Assembly: GCA_019116385.1 (NCBI GenBank)
Contig: DXBU01000091.1
Coordinates: 1-64,000 of the forward strand
DNA: 64,000 nt
Reading direction: 5' to 3'
Source of the DNA: Candidatus Blautia faecigallinarum
Lineage (GTDB): Bacteria > Bacillota > Clostridia > Lachnospirales > Lachnospiraceae
Part shown: in pieces, positions 37,325-49,183 of the stretch
How the letters are laid out: each line of letters starts with the position of its first letter
How positions within the stretch are numbered: the first letter of the stretch is position 1
Translations under genes and position numbers: made by a program
Notes under the pieces: generated by a model
What the model was told of the DNA's origin: nothing
Databases searched by the model: none
The model's input: only the letters and a program-made list of their open reading frames with translations

Positions 37325-38767
37325 ATGCTTTCACAGGAGCGGGCGCCTATCTACGAGGCGCTGCAGGAATTTGAAAAGAAAAGGGTAGTGCCCTTCGACG
37401 TTCCGGGCCATAAACGGGGCAGAGGAAATCCGGAACTGGCTTCTCTTTTAGGGGAAAAATGTGTGCGTATGGATGTGAACTCCATGAAACCGCTGGACAA
37501 TCTCTGCCACCCGGTATCGGTGATCCGGGAGGCGGAGGAGCTGGCGGCAGAGGCTTTCGGGGCGGCCCATGCCTTTCTGATGGTGGGCGGGACAACCTCG
37601 GCGGTACAGGCCATGGTGCTTTCCGCTGTAAAGAGGGGAGATAAGATCATCTTGCCCAGGAATGTGCACAGGAGCGTGATGGGAGCCATGGTCCTGTGCG
37701 GAGCGATCCCTGTTTACGTGGATCCGGACTCTGACAAAAGTCTGGGGATCCCTTTGGGAATGCGCCTGAGGGATGTGGAAAAGGCCATCCGCGAAAATCC
37801 GGATGCAAAGGCGGTCCTGGTGAACAATCCCACTTATTACGGGATCTGTTCGGATATTTGCGGGATCACAAAGCTGGCCCACGAACACGGAATGCTCTGC
37901 CTGGCTGATGAAGCCCACGGCACCCACTTTTATTTTAACGGCCGGCTGCCTGTCACGGCTATGGAGGCCGGCGCGGATCTGGCCGCAGTTTCCATGCACA
38001 AGTCCGGAGGCAGCCTGACCCAGAGCTCCCTTCTGCTGGCCGGCCCTAATGTCTCAGAGGGCTATGTGCGGCAGATCATCAACCTGACCCAGACTACCAG
38101 CGGCTCTTATCTGCTGCTGTCAAGCCTTGATATCTCCAGGCGGAATCTTGCCCTTCGGGGAGAGGAAGCCTTTGGGCGGGTGATGGGGCTTGCAGAGTAC
38201 GCAAGAGACGAGATCAATGCCATCGGAGGCTACCGGGCCTTTGGAAGGGAGCTGGTAAATAAGGACAGCGTGTACGATTTTGATGTTACCAAGCTTTCCG
38301 TACATACACTGGACATCGGTCTGGCGGGGATCGAGGTCTACGACCTTTTAAGAGACGAATACGACATTCAGATCGAATTCGGGGATCTGGGCAATATCCT
38401 GGCCTATCTTTCCATCGGAGACCGGCCCCGGGATGTGGAACGCCTGGTAGGGGCGCTTTCAGAGATCCGGCGCAGGTATCAGAAAAGCAAAGCAGGGCTC
38501 ATGCGCCAGGAATACATTGAACCCCAGGTGGCGGTGTCTCCCCAGGAAGCGTTTTATGCGGATAAGGAAATGCTTCCCATCGATGAGACAAAAGGGCGGA
38601 TCTGCAGCGAGTTTGTCATGTGCTATCCTCCGGGGATCCCGATCCTGGCCCCTGGAGAAAAGATCACGGGGCAGATCCTGGCCTATATAAAATATGCCAA
38701 AGAAAAAGGCTGCAGCATGACCGGGCCGGAAGATCCGGATATTGAAAATCTGAATGTTTTAAAATAA
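37325..38767 (+). CDS. speA: Orn/Lys/Arg decarboxylase, fold type I (probable arginine decarboxylase)
   Basis: PFDVPGHKRGRGNPEL; LADEAHGTHFYF; AAVSMHKSGGSLTQSSLLL PLP-lysine. Confidence 0.88.
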   Translation: MLSQERAPIYEALQEFEKKRVVPFDVPGHKRGRGNPELASLLGEKCVRMDVNSMKPLDNLCHPVSVIREAEELAAEAFGAAHAFLMVGGTTSAVQAMVLSAVKRGDKIILPRNVHRSVMGAMVLCGAIPVYVDPDSDKSLGIPLGMRLRDVEKAIRENPDAKAVLVNNPTYYGICSDICGITKLAHEHGMLCLADEAHGTHFYFNGRLPVTAMEAGADLAAVSMHKSGGSLTQSSLLLAGPNVSEGYVRQIINLTQTTSGSYLLLSSLDISRRNLALRGEEAFGRVMGLAEYARDEINAIGGYRAFGRELVNKDSVYDFDVTKLSVHTLDIGLAGIEVYDLLRDEYDIQIEFGDLGNILAYLSIGDRPRDVERLVGALSEIRRRYQKSKAGLMRQEYIEPQVAVSPQEAFYADKEMLPIDETKGRICSEFVMCYPPGIPILAPGEKITGQILAYIKYAKEKGCSMTGPEDPDIENLNVLK

Positions 38768-38807
38768 CAGGACGGTATTGTTCATAAGGGAAAGGAGGTT
38801 TTTGCTT

Positions 38808-39659
38808 TTGGAACTTTGGTTTTCTGAATCCCATACACCAAACGTAAAATTGTCCATCCGTGTGGACCGGCAGATCTACAGCGGAAAAAGCGAATTCCAG
38901 AGGATCGATGTGTTTGAGTCCCCGGAGTTCGGCCGCTTCCTTGTTCTGGACGGCTATATGATGCTCACGGAAAAGGATGAGTTTATTTATCATGAGATGA
39001 TCACCCATGTACCCATGGCCGTGCATCCGGATGTAAAGGATGTCCTGGTGATCGGCGCAGGGGACGGCGGGGTGCTCCGGGAACTGACCCAGTATCCGGA
39101 AATACGGCATATAGACATGGTGGAGATCGATCCCCTTGTAGTGGAGGTATGTAAAAAATATCTCCAGAAAACGGCCTGCAGGCTGGAGGATCCCCGGGTG
39201 TCCATACATTATGAAGACGGTCTGAAGTTCGTACGTTCCAAAAAAGAAGAATACGATCTGATCATCGTAGATTCTACAGACCCTTTTGGGCCGGGAGAGG
39301 GATTGTTTACAAGAGAATTTTATGGAAACTGTTTTAAGGCTTTAAGAGAGGACGGGATCCTTGTGAACCAGCATGAGAGTCCCTACTATACAGAGGACGC
39401 CATTGCCTGCCAGAGGACACACAAAAATATCGTGCAGTCCTTCCCCATCAGCAGGGTTTACCAGGCACATATCCCCACCTATCCTTCCGGGCACTGGCTG
39501 TTCGGATTCGCCTCAAAGAAATATCATCCTTTGAAAAATCTGGATGAGATCCGCTGGAATATGCGGGGGATCGCCACCAGATATTATACGACCACCCTGC
39601 ATAAGGGGGCCTTTTATATACCGGCATATGTGGAGGAATTATTGAAAAATGTTGAATAA
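38808..39659 (+). CDS. speE: Spermidine synthase
   Basis: ELWFSESHTPNVKLSIRVDRQIYSGKSEFQ; VLVIGAGDGGVLRELTQYP; IIVDSTDPFGPGEGLFT. TTG start with SD AAGGAGG. Confidence 0.94.
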   Translation: MELWFSESHTPNVKLSIRVDRQIYSGKSEFQRIDVFESPEFGRFLVLDGYMMLTEKDEFIYHEMITHVPMAVHPDVKDVLVIGAGDGGVLRELTQYPEIRHIDMVEIDPLVVEVCKKYLQKTACRLEDPRVSIHYEDGLKFVRSKKEEYDLIIVDSTDPFGPGEGLFTREFYGNCFKALREDGILVNQHESPYYTEDAIACQRTHKNIVQSFPISRVYQAHIPTYPSGHWLFGFASKKYHPLKNLDEIRWNMRGIATRYYTTTLHKGAFYIPAYVEELLKNVE

Positions 39660-40515
39660 AAATATAGAAACCTTTATGGCCTGCGACAGGGAGCCGGGGG
39701 AAGCAAAGATCGTTCTGTTCGGCGCGCCCTTTGACTCCACCACCTCCTTCCGGCCGGGGACCAGATTCGGAAGCGGGGCCATCCGCAGGGAATCCTACGG
39801 GATCGAGTGCTACAGCCCCTATCAGGATGCGGATCTGGAAGATACGGCGGTGACGGACTGCGGAGACCTGGAATTAAGCTTTGGAGATACCGGCAAAGCC
39901 CTGGAGGATATCCGCGGTTTTGCCGCCCGGATCCTTGGGGAAGAGAAGCTGCCCTTTATGCTGGGAGGGGAACATCTGGTTACCCTGGGCGCCTTTTCCG
40001 CTGTTTATGAGAAATACCCCCAGGTTCATATCATTCATTTTGACGCCCACGCGGATCTGCGGGAGGAATACCTGGGAGTGAAGCTTTCCCATGCCTGTGT
40101 GCTCAGAAGGTGCTGGGAGCTGGCGGGAGACGGCCGTATCCATCAGTTCGGGATCCGTTCCGGGGACCGGGAGGAGTTCCGCTGGGGAAAAGACCATGTA
40201 AATACAAATAAGTTCAATTTTGAAGGGCTTGCGGAGACCCTGGACGCTCTGAAGGGAAAACCGGTTTATTTCACCCTTGACCTGGACGTGCTGGATCCGG
40301 GGGTGTTCCCCGGGACCGGAACGCCGGAACCGGGCGGCGTATCCTTCGACCAGCTCCGGGAGGCGGCCACGATGGTGTGCAGCCGGGCGGACGTCGTGGG
40401 CTGCGATGTGAACGAATTAAGCCCGCATTACGACCAGAGCGGTGTGTCTACCGCCGCGGCCTGTAAGATCGTGAGGGAGATGCTCCTTGCGCTGAGCGGG
40501 GATAAAAAGAAATAA
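39649..40515 (+). CDS. speB: Agmatinase
   Basis: LGGEHLVTLGAF; HFDAHADLREEY; FTLDLDVLDPGVFPGTGTPEPGG; overlaps the speE 3' end. Confidence 0.94.
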   Translation: MLNKNIETFMACDREPGEAKIVLFGAPFDSTTSFRPGTRFGSGAIRRESYGIECYSPYQDADLEDTAVTDCGDLELSFGDTGKALEDIRGFAARILGEEKLPFMLGGEHLVTLGAFSAVYEKYPQVHIIHFDAHADLREEYLGVKLSHACVLRRCWELAGDGRIHQFGIRSGDREEFRWGKDHVNTNKFNFEGLAETLDALKGKPVYFTLDLDVLDPGVFPGTGTPEPGGVSFDQLREAATMVCSRADVVGCDVNELSPHYDQSGVSTAAACKIVREMLLALSGDKKK

Positions 40516-40541
40516 GAAAAAAAGATCAGGAGGAGAGGATC

Positions 40542-41800
<1,259 letters not shown>

Positions 41801-41801
<1 letters not shown>

Positions 41802-42928
41802 TGGAAAGAGAAAAACTGCGGACGCCTTATTTTCTGGTGGACGAAGAGCGGCTGCTGCACAACCTGCGTATCCTGGAGTCTGTGCAGCAGCGCACCGGAT
41901 GTAAGATCCTTCTTGCCCAGAAAGCTTTCTCTATGTTTTATACCTACCCTCTTTTGCGAAAGTTCCTTGCCGGGACCACCGCCAGCGGTCTGTATGAGGC
42001 CAGGCTGGGCCATGAGGAATTCGGGGGAGAGACCCACGTGTTTTCTCCCGCCTACCGGGAAGAGGAGTTTGCCGAACTATTGAATTATGTGGACGATGTG
42101 GTGTTTAATTCTCCGGCACAGGTGAGGCGTTTTGCGCCTCAGGTACGGGCCCTTGGAAAATCGGCGGGGCTTCGGGTAAACCCGGAGTGCTCCACCCAGG
42201 AGGGACATGCCATTTATGATCCCTGCGCTCCTGGATCCCGGCTGGGGACCACACTGGAAAACTTTGAGGAAGACATCCTTCCTCTTCTGGACGGGCTGCA
42301 TTTTCATACCCTTTGTGAGCAGAACGCGGATGCTCTTGAAAAAACAGTGGGGGCTTTTGAGGAAAAATTCGGCAGATACTTAAAGGGGCTGAAGTGGCTG
42401 AACCTGGGAGGGGGACACCACATCACAAGAGAGGACTATGATGTGGAACGTCTGATCCGGATCATCCGGCGTCTCCAGGATACCTATCAGGTGCAGGTGT
42501 ACCTGGAGCCGGGAGAGGCGGTGGTATTAAATGCCGGCTTTCTGGCAGCGAAAGTCCTGGAGGTGGTCCGCAACGGGATGGACATCGCGATCCTGGACGC
42601 ATCGGCGGCCTGCCATATGCCGGATGTACTGGAAATGCCTTACCGGCCGCCTGTGAAAGGAAGCGGAGAGGCAGGAGAGAAGCCCTATACATACAGACTG
42701 GCCGGTCCCACCTGCCTGGCAGGGGATGTGATCGGGGATTATTCCTTTGACGAACCCTTAAAGGAAGGAAGCCAGGTGGTCTTTGAGGATATGGCCCTTT
42801 ACACAATGGTGAAAACCAATACCTTTAACGGAATGGGCCTTCCCTCCATTGTATATAGAAAAGCAGACGGAAGCTGCCAGCTTGTGCGCAGCTTTGGATA
42901 CGAAGATTTTAAAAGCCGGCTTTCCTGA
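41801..42928 (+). CDS. nspC: Carboxynorspermidine/carboxyspermidine decarboxylase
   Basis: RTPYFLVDEERLLHNLRIL; ILLAQKAFSMF; CLAGDVIGDYSFDEPLKEGSQVVFEDMALYTMVKTNTFNG. Confidence 0.94.
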
Positions 42929-42945
42929 AAAGCCGGCTTTTCCTC
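42909..42945 (+). terminator. Intrinsic terminator of the spermidine operon
   Basis: AAAAGCCGGC/GCCGGCTTTT stem overlapping the nspC stop. Confidence 0.75.
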
Positions 42946-43019
42946 CTGAACATAGGGAGAAACATCCTGAAATGTGCTATACTGGTCTATGTTGGTAATT
43001 TGAAAACGGGAGGGGACAA

Positions 43020-43802
43020 ATGATCGATTTTAAAAGTGCCAGGGCGGCTTTTGAAGAGTATTTAAAGGAGTATGACCGGGACGATGACAAAATACGCTTA
43101 AAGATCGTCCATACCTATTGTGTGGTGGATTGCGTGGAAAATATTGCCCGCCGGATGGGGCTTCCCCGGGAAGACCGGGAGCTGGGTATGCTCATCGGCC
43201 TGCTCCACGATATCGGACGGTTTGAACAGATAAAAAGATACGACAGTTTTATGCCGGATACTATGGATCATGCAGCCTACGGCGCGGCTCTTTTGTTTGG
43301 AAAGCAGAAAATGATCCGGCGTTTTATAGAGGATGACCGATGGGACGGCATCATAGAGACGGCCATTGCCAGACACAGTGATTTTTCCCTGGAGGGAGTA
43401 GAAGGGGAACAAAAACTCCTCCATGCACGGCTGATCCGGGACGGGGACAAACTGGACAACTGCCGGGTAAAGCTGGAAGAGTCTTTGGAAACACTTCTGG
43501 GCGTATCCGCCCGGGAACCGCTGAAAGGAAAACTGTCTCCGGCAGTCTGGGAGGCCTGTTTGAAGGAGCGATCCGTACTTTCCGCAGACAGGAGAACAAA
43601 GCCGGACTATTGGGCCTCTTATCTGGCGCAGCTTTATGACGTAAATTTTCCGGCGACCTTTTCCATCATACTGGAAGAAAACTATGTCCCCAGGATCCTT
43701 TCCCGTTTACAATACGAAGACGAGGATACGCGGATAAAAATGAAACTTCTGTCAGAAAATCTGCAGGCCTATATGAGACGGCAGACCGGGGAAAGAAATT
43801 AA
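43020..43802 (+). CDS. HD domain protein
   Basis: GLLHDIGRFEQIKRYDSF...MDHAAYG; HD phosphohydrolase signature. Confidence 0.85.
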   Translation: MIDFKSARAAFEEYLKEYDRDDDKIRLKIVHTYCVVDCVENIARRMGLPREDRELGMLIGLLHDIGRFEQIKRYDSFMPDTMDHAAYGAALLFGKQKMIRRFIEDDRWDGIIETAIARHSDFSLEGVEGEQKLLHARLIRDGDKLDNCRVKLEESLETLLGVSAREPLKGKLSPAVWEACLKERSVLSADRRTKPDYWASYLAQLYDVNFPATFSIILEENYVPRILSRLQYEDEDTRIKMKLLSENLQAYMRRQTGERN

Positions 43803-43860
43803 AAATGCCGGAAAAGAGGAAATAGAAAAGGATATAGGAAGGACCAGAAAGGAAACAAGA

Positions 43861-44223
43861 ATGGATAAGAGAAAACTCAGTGAAAAAGAGCGGCTGGAAT
43901 ACCGTAAAAAAGCAAAGCTCGTTTTTCGGGAGCGGGCAGATTATTTTGCCTCATCCATGGGGCTTAGCTTTAACCGCATCGCCATACGGGAACAGCGGAC
44001 AAGATGGGGAAGCTGCAGCAGCAAAAAAAATCTTAACTTTAACTGGAAGCTCCTTCTGGCGCCGCCCCAGGTGCTGGATTATGTGGTGGTGCATGAACTG
44101 TGCCATTTAAAACAGATGAACCATTCCAAAGCCTTCTGGACGGAGGTGGAGGCCGTTCTTCCTGATTATAAAGAAAGAAAAAGGTGGCTCCGGGAAAACG
44201 GAGCAGGACTGATGAATATTTGA
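43861..44223 (+). CDS. YgjP-like metallopeptidase domain protein (DUF45/M48-like)
   Basis: REQRTRWGSCSSKKNLNFNWKLLLAPPQVLDYVVVHELCHLKQMNHSKAFW. Confidence 0.93.
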   Translation: MDKRKLSEKERLEYRKKAKLVFRERADYFASSMGLSFNRIAIREQRTRWGSCSSKKNLNFNWKLLLAPPQVLDYVVVHELCHLKQMNHSKAFWTEVEAVLPDYKERKRWLRENGAGLMNI

Positions 44224-44293
44224 ACGGCAAAAAGGAAGCTTATAAAAAAGAATAGAAAATACGAGCACAAATTCTGGAAAAGCAGGTGAAAAA

Positions 44294-47200
44294 GTGAACT
44301 ATATAGCAGATCTGCACATTCACTCCCGGTACTCCAGGGCCACCAGCAAAGAAGGCACCCCGGAGCATCTGGATCTATGGGCAAGGAAAAAAGGAATATC
44401 TATAGTAGGAACCGGAGATTTTACCCACCCCGCATGGCGGGAAGAAATGGAAGAGAAGCTGACCCCGGCGGAGGACGGGCTGTATAAACTGAAAGAGGAA
44501 TACATCCTTAAAGAAACCGGACATCTGGATATGGAAGCCCCGAGATTTGTGATCTCCGGAGAGATCAGCTCTATTTATAAGAAAAATGGAAAGACCAGAA
44601 AAGTACATAATGTGATCCTGCTCCCCAGCCTTGAGGATGCGGAACGCTTGTCCAAAAAGCTGGAGACCATAGGCAATATCCATTCTGACGGCCGCCCCAT
44701 CCTGGGCCTGGACTGCCGGGAGCTTTTGGAGATCATGCTGGATATCTGCCCGGAAGGGATCTTTATCCCGGCGCATATATGGACGCCGCATTTCTCCTTG
44801 TTCGGAGCCTTTTCCGGCTTTGATACCATTGAAGAATGCTTTGAAGATCTTACGCCCCAGATCCGTGCGCTGGAAACGGGCCTGTCTTCGGATCCTCCCA
44901 TGAACTGGCGCTGGTCTGCTCTGGACCGGTTCAATCTTGTGTCCAATTCGGATGCCCATTCCCCGGGAAAACTTGGAAGGGAAGCCAATCTGCTGGACAT
45001 AGAAATGTCCTACCAGGGTCTTTACCGTGCCATCCAGGAAGGAAAAGGGCTTTCGGGGACCATCGAATTTTTTCCGGAAGAAGGAAAATATCACTTTGAC
45101 GGCCATCGGAAATGCCATTTGTGTTTAAGCCCAAAAGAAGCGGAAAAATACGAAGGCAAATGTCCCGTATGCGGAAAAAAGCTTACTATCGGAGTGGACC
45201 ACCGGATCGTACAGTTATCTGACCGGGAAGATGGGTTTGTAAAGGAAAACGGCAGACCATTTGAAAGCCTGGTCCCGCTGCCGGAGGTGATCGGTGCCTC
45301 CACCGGCCGGAGTGCTTCCTCGAAAAAAGTGATGGAACAGTACGAAAATATGATCGCAAATCTGGGAACAGAGTTTTCCATATTAAGGGAAGTTCCCACA
45401 GAAGATATCCAGGCTCTTTGGGGCGGCCATATCGCAGAGGGGATCAAACGCCTTCGGGCCGGCCAGGTAAAACGAAATCCGGGATTTGACGGAGAGTATG
45501 GCACGATCCAGCTTTTTGACCCGGACGAGATCCAGAATCTGGAAGGACAGATGAGCTTTTTTGCGGAATTTCCCATGCAAACCAGCTCTCAGGAGGATGC
45601 ACCCGTGCCGGGCAGGGAGAAAGAGGACGCACCTGTCTGGAAGAACGAGGAGCAGACCCAGGAAAAGGAAACAGGAGAAAGGACAGGAACAGAAGCACTA
45701 GCCCCGGCAGAAGAACCAAATTCCCGGCAAAAGGAGGCTGTGGAGTCCTTTGGGCGCACTGTGGCGGTGATCGCTGGCCCCGGCACCGGAAAGACAAAGA
45801 CGCTGGTGGCCAAAATTTTATATCTGTTGGAAAACAGAAGAGTTATGCCATCGGAGATCACTGCAGTGACCTTTACCAACCAGGCTGCCAGGGAGATGAA
45901 GGAGAGAATCCTGAAAAAGACCGACGCTGGAAGAAATTTCTCCCGCCTGACCATAGGAACGTTCCACTCCATATGTCTGGATTTCCTGAAAAAGCAGGGA
46001 AAGGAAGTGATCCTTGCCCAGGAAAGCGACAAGGAAGAATGGGCAGATACGATCTGCCGGGAATATGGCCTGGACATTTCTGCGGGGAAATTTTTGTCGG
46101 CAGTATCTGTATGGAAGACCAAGGACGGAGAGGTTCCTGGCCGGGAAGAGACCGTGCCGGAAGCGGCAATGGAGGCATATCAGAAACGTTTAAAAGAAAA
46201 TGCACGGTATGATTTTGATGATCTTCTTTTGGAAACCCTGTGTATTTTCGAAGAAAAAAAGAAAGAAGAGCAGGAGATTTTCAAGGAGTTTTCTTATCTT
46301 CTGGTAGATGAGTTCCAGGACATCAGCCCCTTGCAGTACCGGCTGGTAAAAGCCTGGAACCGATACGGCAGGGAACTGTTCGTGATCGGAGATCCGGATC
46401 AGTCCATTTATGGTTTCCGAGGCTCCGATGGGGCATGCTTCGAGCATATAAAAGAGGACTTTCCGGAAGCCCAGGTGGTGGCGCTGACGGAAAATTACCG
46501 AAGTACAGGGAACATTTTAAAGGGAGCGGTAAACGCGGTTTCCTTTAATGGAGGAGAAGAGCGATACCTGCATCCGGTTAAGGAAGAAGGCCTCCCTATC
46601 CGTGTGGTGGAAACCGGCTCCAAGATGGCAGAAGCGATCTTTGCAGCAAAGGAGATCACACGGATCATCGGCGGGATCGATATGCTGGACGCACAGCAGC
46701 AGCGGGCAGGCCAGAAGGAAGAGAAGAACCGGACTTTCCGGGATATCGCCATTTTGTACCGGACCCATCATCAGGCAAGGCTTTTGGAAAAGACTTTAAG
46801 CCAGGAGGGAATCCCCTATGTTGTAAACGGCAGAGAGGACTTCTTAGGAAAACCTCTTGTCCGTGGGACGATCCAGTTTTTCAGCTCTCTGATCCATCCA
46901 GAGGACGGCGGATACCAAAAGGATGCCCAAAGGCTTTTGTGGGGAACAGAGGAAACGTTTCCCTCTATAGCCTATGGGCAGATGGCGGAAAAATACAGAG
47001 AAAAATGGAAGAAGACAAGCTCCAAAAAACTGCTGGCACAATGGATGGAAGATCTTGGCCGGCAGGAAGACAAAGACCTGCAAAAGCTTTTGGGAATATC
47101 GGTTTTGTATCCCAAGATGCCGGAATTTTTGGAGGCGCTTGTCTTAGGAGAGGAAGGGGATCTTAAGCGCTGCAGCGGAAAAAGCTATACTCCGGACGCG

Positions 47201-47500
47201 GTGCAGCTGATGACCCTTCACGGATCCAAGGGCCTGGAATTTCCGGTGGTGATCCTATATGGCGCCGGAAAAGGAGAACTGCCTTTGGAAAGTGAGAAAC
47301 ATCCTGTGGATATCCAGGAGGAACGCAGGCTTTTTTATGTGGGTATGACCAGGGCAAAGGAAGAACTGATCCTGACCTATGCAAAAGAACCTTCGGAATT
47401 TTTGGGAGAGATAGGCGAAGACTGTGTCAAAAAGGAACATACCGGAAAAGCACGTACTTTGGAGAGCGGCGTACAGATGAGCTTGTTTGATTTTATGTAA
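44294..47500 (+). CDS. EndoQ-like PHP nuclease domain fused to UvrD/PcrA-type helicase
   Basis: N-term YIADLHIHSRYSRATSKEGTPEHLDLWARKKGISIVGTGDFTHPAW, NSDAHSPGKLGREAN, Zn motif CHLCLSPKEAEKYEGKCPVCGKKL; C-term AGPGTGKTKTLVAKI, VDEFQDISPLQYRLVKAW, MTLHGSKGLEFPVVIL. GTG start. Confidence 0.92.
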   Translation: MNYIADLHIHSRYSRATSKEGTPEHLDLWARKKGISIVGTGDFTHPAWREEMEEKLTPAEDGLYKLKEEYILKETGHLDMEAPRFVISGEISSIYKKNGKTRKVHNVILLPSLEDAERLSKKLETIGNIHSDGRPILGLDCRELLEIMLDICPEGIFIPAHIWTPHFSLFGAFSGFDTIEECFEDLTPQIRALETGLSSDPPMNWRWSALDRFNLVSNSDAHSPGKLGREANLLDIEMSYQGLYRAIQEGKGLSGTIEFFPEEGKYHFDGHRKCHLCLSPKEAEKYEGKCPVCGKKLTIGVDHRIVQLSDREDGFVKENGRPFESLVPLPEVIGASTGRSASSKKVMEQYENMIANLGTEFSILREVPTEDIQALWGGHIAEGIKRLRAGQVKRNPGFDGEYGTIQLFDPDEIQNLEGQMSFFAEFPMQTSSQEDAPVPGREKEDAPVWKNEEQTQEKETGERTGTEALAPAEEPNSRQKEAVESFGRTVAVIAGPGTGKTKTLVAKILYLLENRRVMPSEITAVTFTNQAAREMKERILKKTDAGRNFSRLTIGTFHSICLDFLKKQGKEVILAQESDKEEWADTICREYGLDISAGKFLSAVSVWKTKDGEVPGREETVPEAAMEAYQKRLKENARYDFDDLLLETLCIFEEKKKEEQEIFKEFSYLLVDEFQDISPLQYRLVKAWNRYGRELFVIGDPDQSIYGFRGSDGACFEHIKEDFPEAQVVALTENYRSTGNILKGAVNAVSFNGGEERYLHPVKEEGLPIRVVETGSKMAEAIFAAKEITRIIGGIDMLDAQQQRAGQKEEKNRTFRDIAILYRTHHQARLLEKTLSQEGIPYVVNGREDFLGKPLVRGTIQFFSSLIHPEDGGYQKDAQRLLWGTEETFPSIAYGQMAEKYREKWKKTSSKKLLAQWMEDLGRQEDKDLQKLLGISVLYPKMPEFLEALVLGEEGDLKRCSGKSYTPDAVQLMTLHGSKGLEFPVVILYGAGKGELPLESEKHPVDIQEERRLFYVGMTRAKEELILTYAKEPSEFLGEIGEDCVKKEHTGKARTLESGVQMSLFDFM

Positions 47501-47520
47501 AGATGAGGAGGAAAAGGAAT

Positions 47521-47976
47521 ATGGCGGCAAAGATCGGGATCCTATCGGACACCCACGGGCTTTTACGGCCGGAGGTTTTGGAAATTCTGGAAACCTGCGA
47601 TTATATTTTTCATGCGGGAGATGTGGACAAACCGGAGCTGCTGGACAAACTGCGGCCCCTTGGGAATATTTATGTGGTGCGGGGAAACAATGACAGAGAC
47701 TGGGCGGCAGGGCTTTCAAGAAGTCTGCACTTTACGGTAGAGGGCGTAGAATTTTTTATGACCCATGACCAAAGAGACGTGGCCTGGAACCTGGGAAATG
47801 TACAGGTGGTGATCTATGGACATTCCCACAAATATGCGGAAAGGACCGTCGACGGACGGCTTTGGCTGAACCCGGGAAGCTGCGGAAGAAGCCGCTTCGG
47901 CGGAGACGTTACTATGGCAGTGATGACGGTGGATAAAGGAACCTATCATGTGGAAAAAATAGTATTTGAGCAATAA
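47521..47976 (+). CDS. YfcE-type metallophosphoesterase
   Basis: IGILSDTHGLLRPEV; FHAGDVDKPELLD; VRGNNDRDW; GHSHKYAE; NPGSCGRSR. Confidence 0.94.
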   Translation: MAAKIGILSDTHGLLRPEVLEILETCDYIFHAGDVDKPELLDKLRPLGNIYVVRGNNDRDWAAGLSRSLHFTVEGVEFFMTHDQRDVAWNLGNVQVVIYGHSHKYAERTVDGRLWLNPGSCGRSRFGGDVTMAVMTVDKGTYHVEKIVFEQ

Positions 47977-48008
47977 AACAGCAAAAGTAAAAAAGGAGAA
48001 CAGCAGAA

Positions 48009-48368
48009 ATGAAATATGTAAGACAATTTTGCATCATTTTACTTGTTTCTTTCCTGGGAGAGATCTTGTATATGGCTCTCCCTTTTCCCATTCCGGCAAG
48101 TGTATACGGGCTTGTACTGATGCTGACGGCTTTGAAGACCGGCATCATTAAAGTGCAGCAGGTAAAGGATGCGGCGGTCTTTTTGATCGAAGCCATGCCG
48201 GTGATGTTCATTCCGGCAGGCGTAGGACTGATGACCTCCTGGGAAACCTTAAGGCCCATCTGCTTTCCGGTACTCATTATCACGATCCTTACAACGGTAT
48301 TTGTGATGGCAGTAACTGGCCGTGTGACGCAGTTTGTGATCAGAAGAGAACAAAGGGGGAATAAATAA
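48009..48368 (+). CDS. lrgA: CidA/LrgA family protein
   Basis: LGEILYMALPFPIPASVYGLVLMLTALKTGIIK; FIPAGVGLM. Confidence 0.9.
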   Translation: MKYVRQFCIILLVSFLGEILYMALPFPIPASVYGLVLMLTALKTGIIKVQQVKDAAVFLIEAMPVMFIPAGVGLMTSWETLRPICFPVLIITILTTVFVMAVTGRVTQFVIRREQRGNK

Positions 48369-49057
48369 TGGGTGTTTTGGAGAACTCTTTGTTTTGGGGC
48401 GCGGCCTTAAGCCTTCTTGCCTATGAACTGGGCCTGCTTTTAAAGAGAAAATTCCGGATGGCGATCTTCAATCCCCTTCTTATTGCGATCCTCTGTGTGA
48501 TCGGAGTGCTTTCTGTGCTGGGGATCGATTATGACAGCTACAACGAAGGAGGCAGGTATATCAGCTACCTTTTAACCCCGGCAACGGTTTCTCTGGCGGT
48601 TCCTTTGTATCAGCAGCTGACGCTTCTTAAAAAAAATATCAAGGCTGTGGCGGCAGGGATCCTGTCCGGCGTGCTGGCAAGCCTGGGGAGCGTATTTCTT
48701 CTGGCAAAGCTTTTTGGCCTTTCCCATGAGGAATATGTCACGCTGCTGCCCAAGTCCATCACCACAGCTATAGGAATGGGCGTATCCGAAGAACTGGGCG
48801 GCATTGTGACCATTACCGTGGCCGTGATCATCATCACCGGTGTATTGGGAAATATGGTGGGAGATGTTGTGTGCCGGCTTTTTCGGATCCAGGAACCGGT
48901 AGCCAAAGGTCTGGCTTTGGGAACCTCTGCCCATGCCATTGGAACTTCCAAGGCTATGGAACTGGGAGAAGTGGAAGGCGCCATGAGCAGTCTGGCCATT
49001 GCAGTGGCAGGACTTCTGACGGTGATCGCAGCCTCTTTTTTTGCCAATTTATTATAA
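48368..49057 (+). CDS. lrgB: LrgB family protein
   Basis: [65 protein letters not shown]. Confidence 0.93.
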   Translation: MGVLENSLFWGAALSLLAYELGLLLKRKFRMAIFNPLLIAILCVIGVLSVLGIDYDSYNEGGRYISYLLTPATVSLAVPLYQQLTLLKKNIKAVAAGILSGVLASLGSVFLLAKLFGLSHEEYVTLLPKSITTAIGMGVSEELGGIVTITVAVIIITGVLGNMVGDVVCRLFRIQEPVAKGLALGTSAHAIGTSKAMELGEVEGAMSSLAIAVAGLLTVIAASFFANLL

Positions 49058-49122
49058 AGGATATTATGCGCTTTTTGCACAAAAAAATGGAATGATTTTT
49101 GTATAAACTAGTCGAAACGTGC

Positions 49123-49151
49123 ATTGACTTTACTAGTAACATGAGTAAAAT
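49123..49151 (+). promoter_or_regulatory. Possible promoter of the atp operon
   Basis: TTGACT-16 nt-TAAAAT upstream of atpB. Confidence 0.4.
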
Positions 49152-49183
49152 AAATTAAATCAAAGACAGAATCACCGACAGTT

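Noticed and set aside
49020-49160. ACTAGT repeats (TAAACTAGTC / TTTACTAGTAA) before the atp operon as an operator
   Set aside because: Each hexamer is itself a palindrome and spacing is unremarkable; insufficient evidence.
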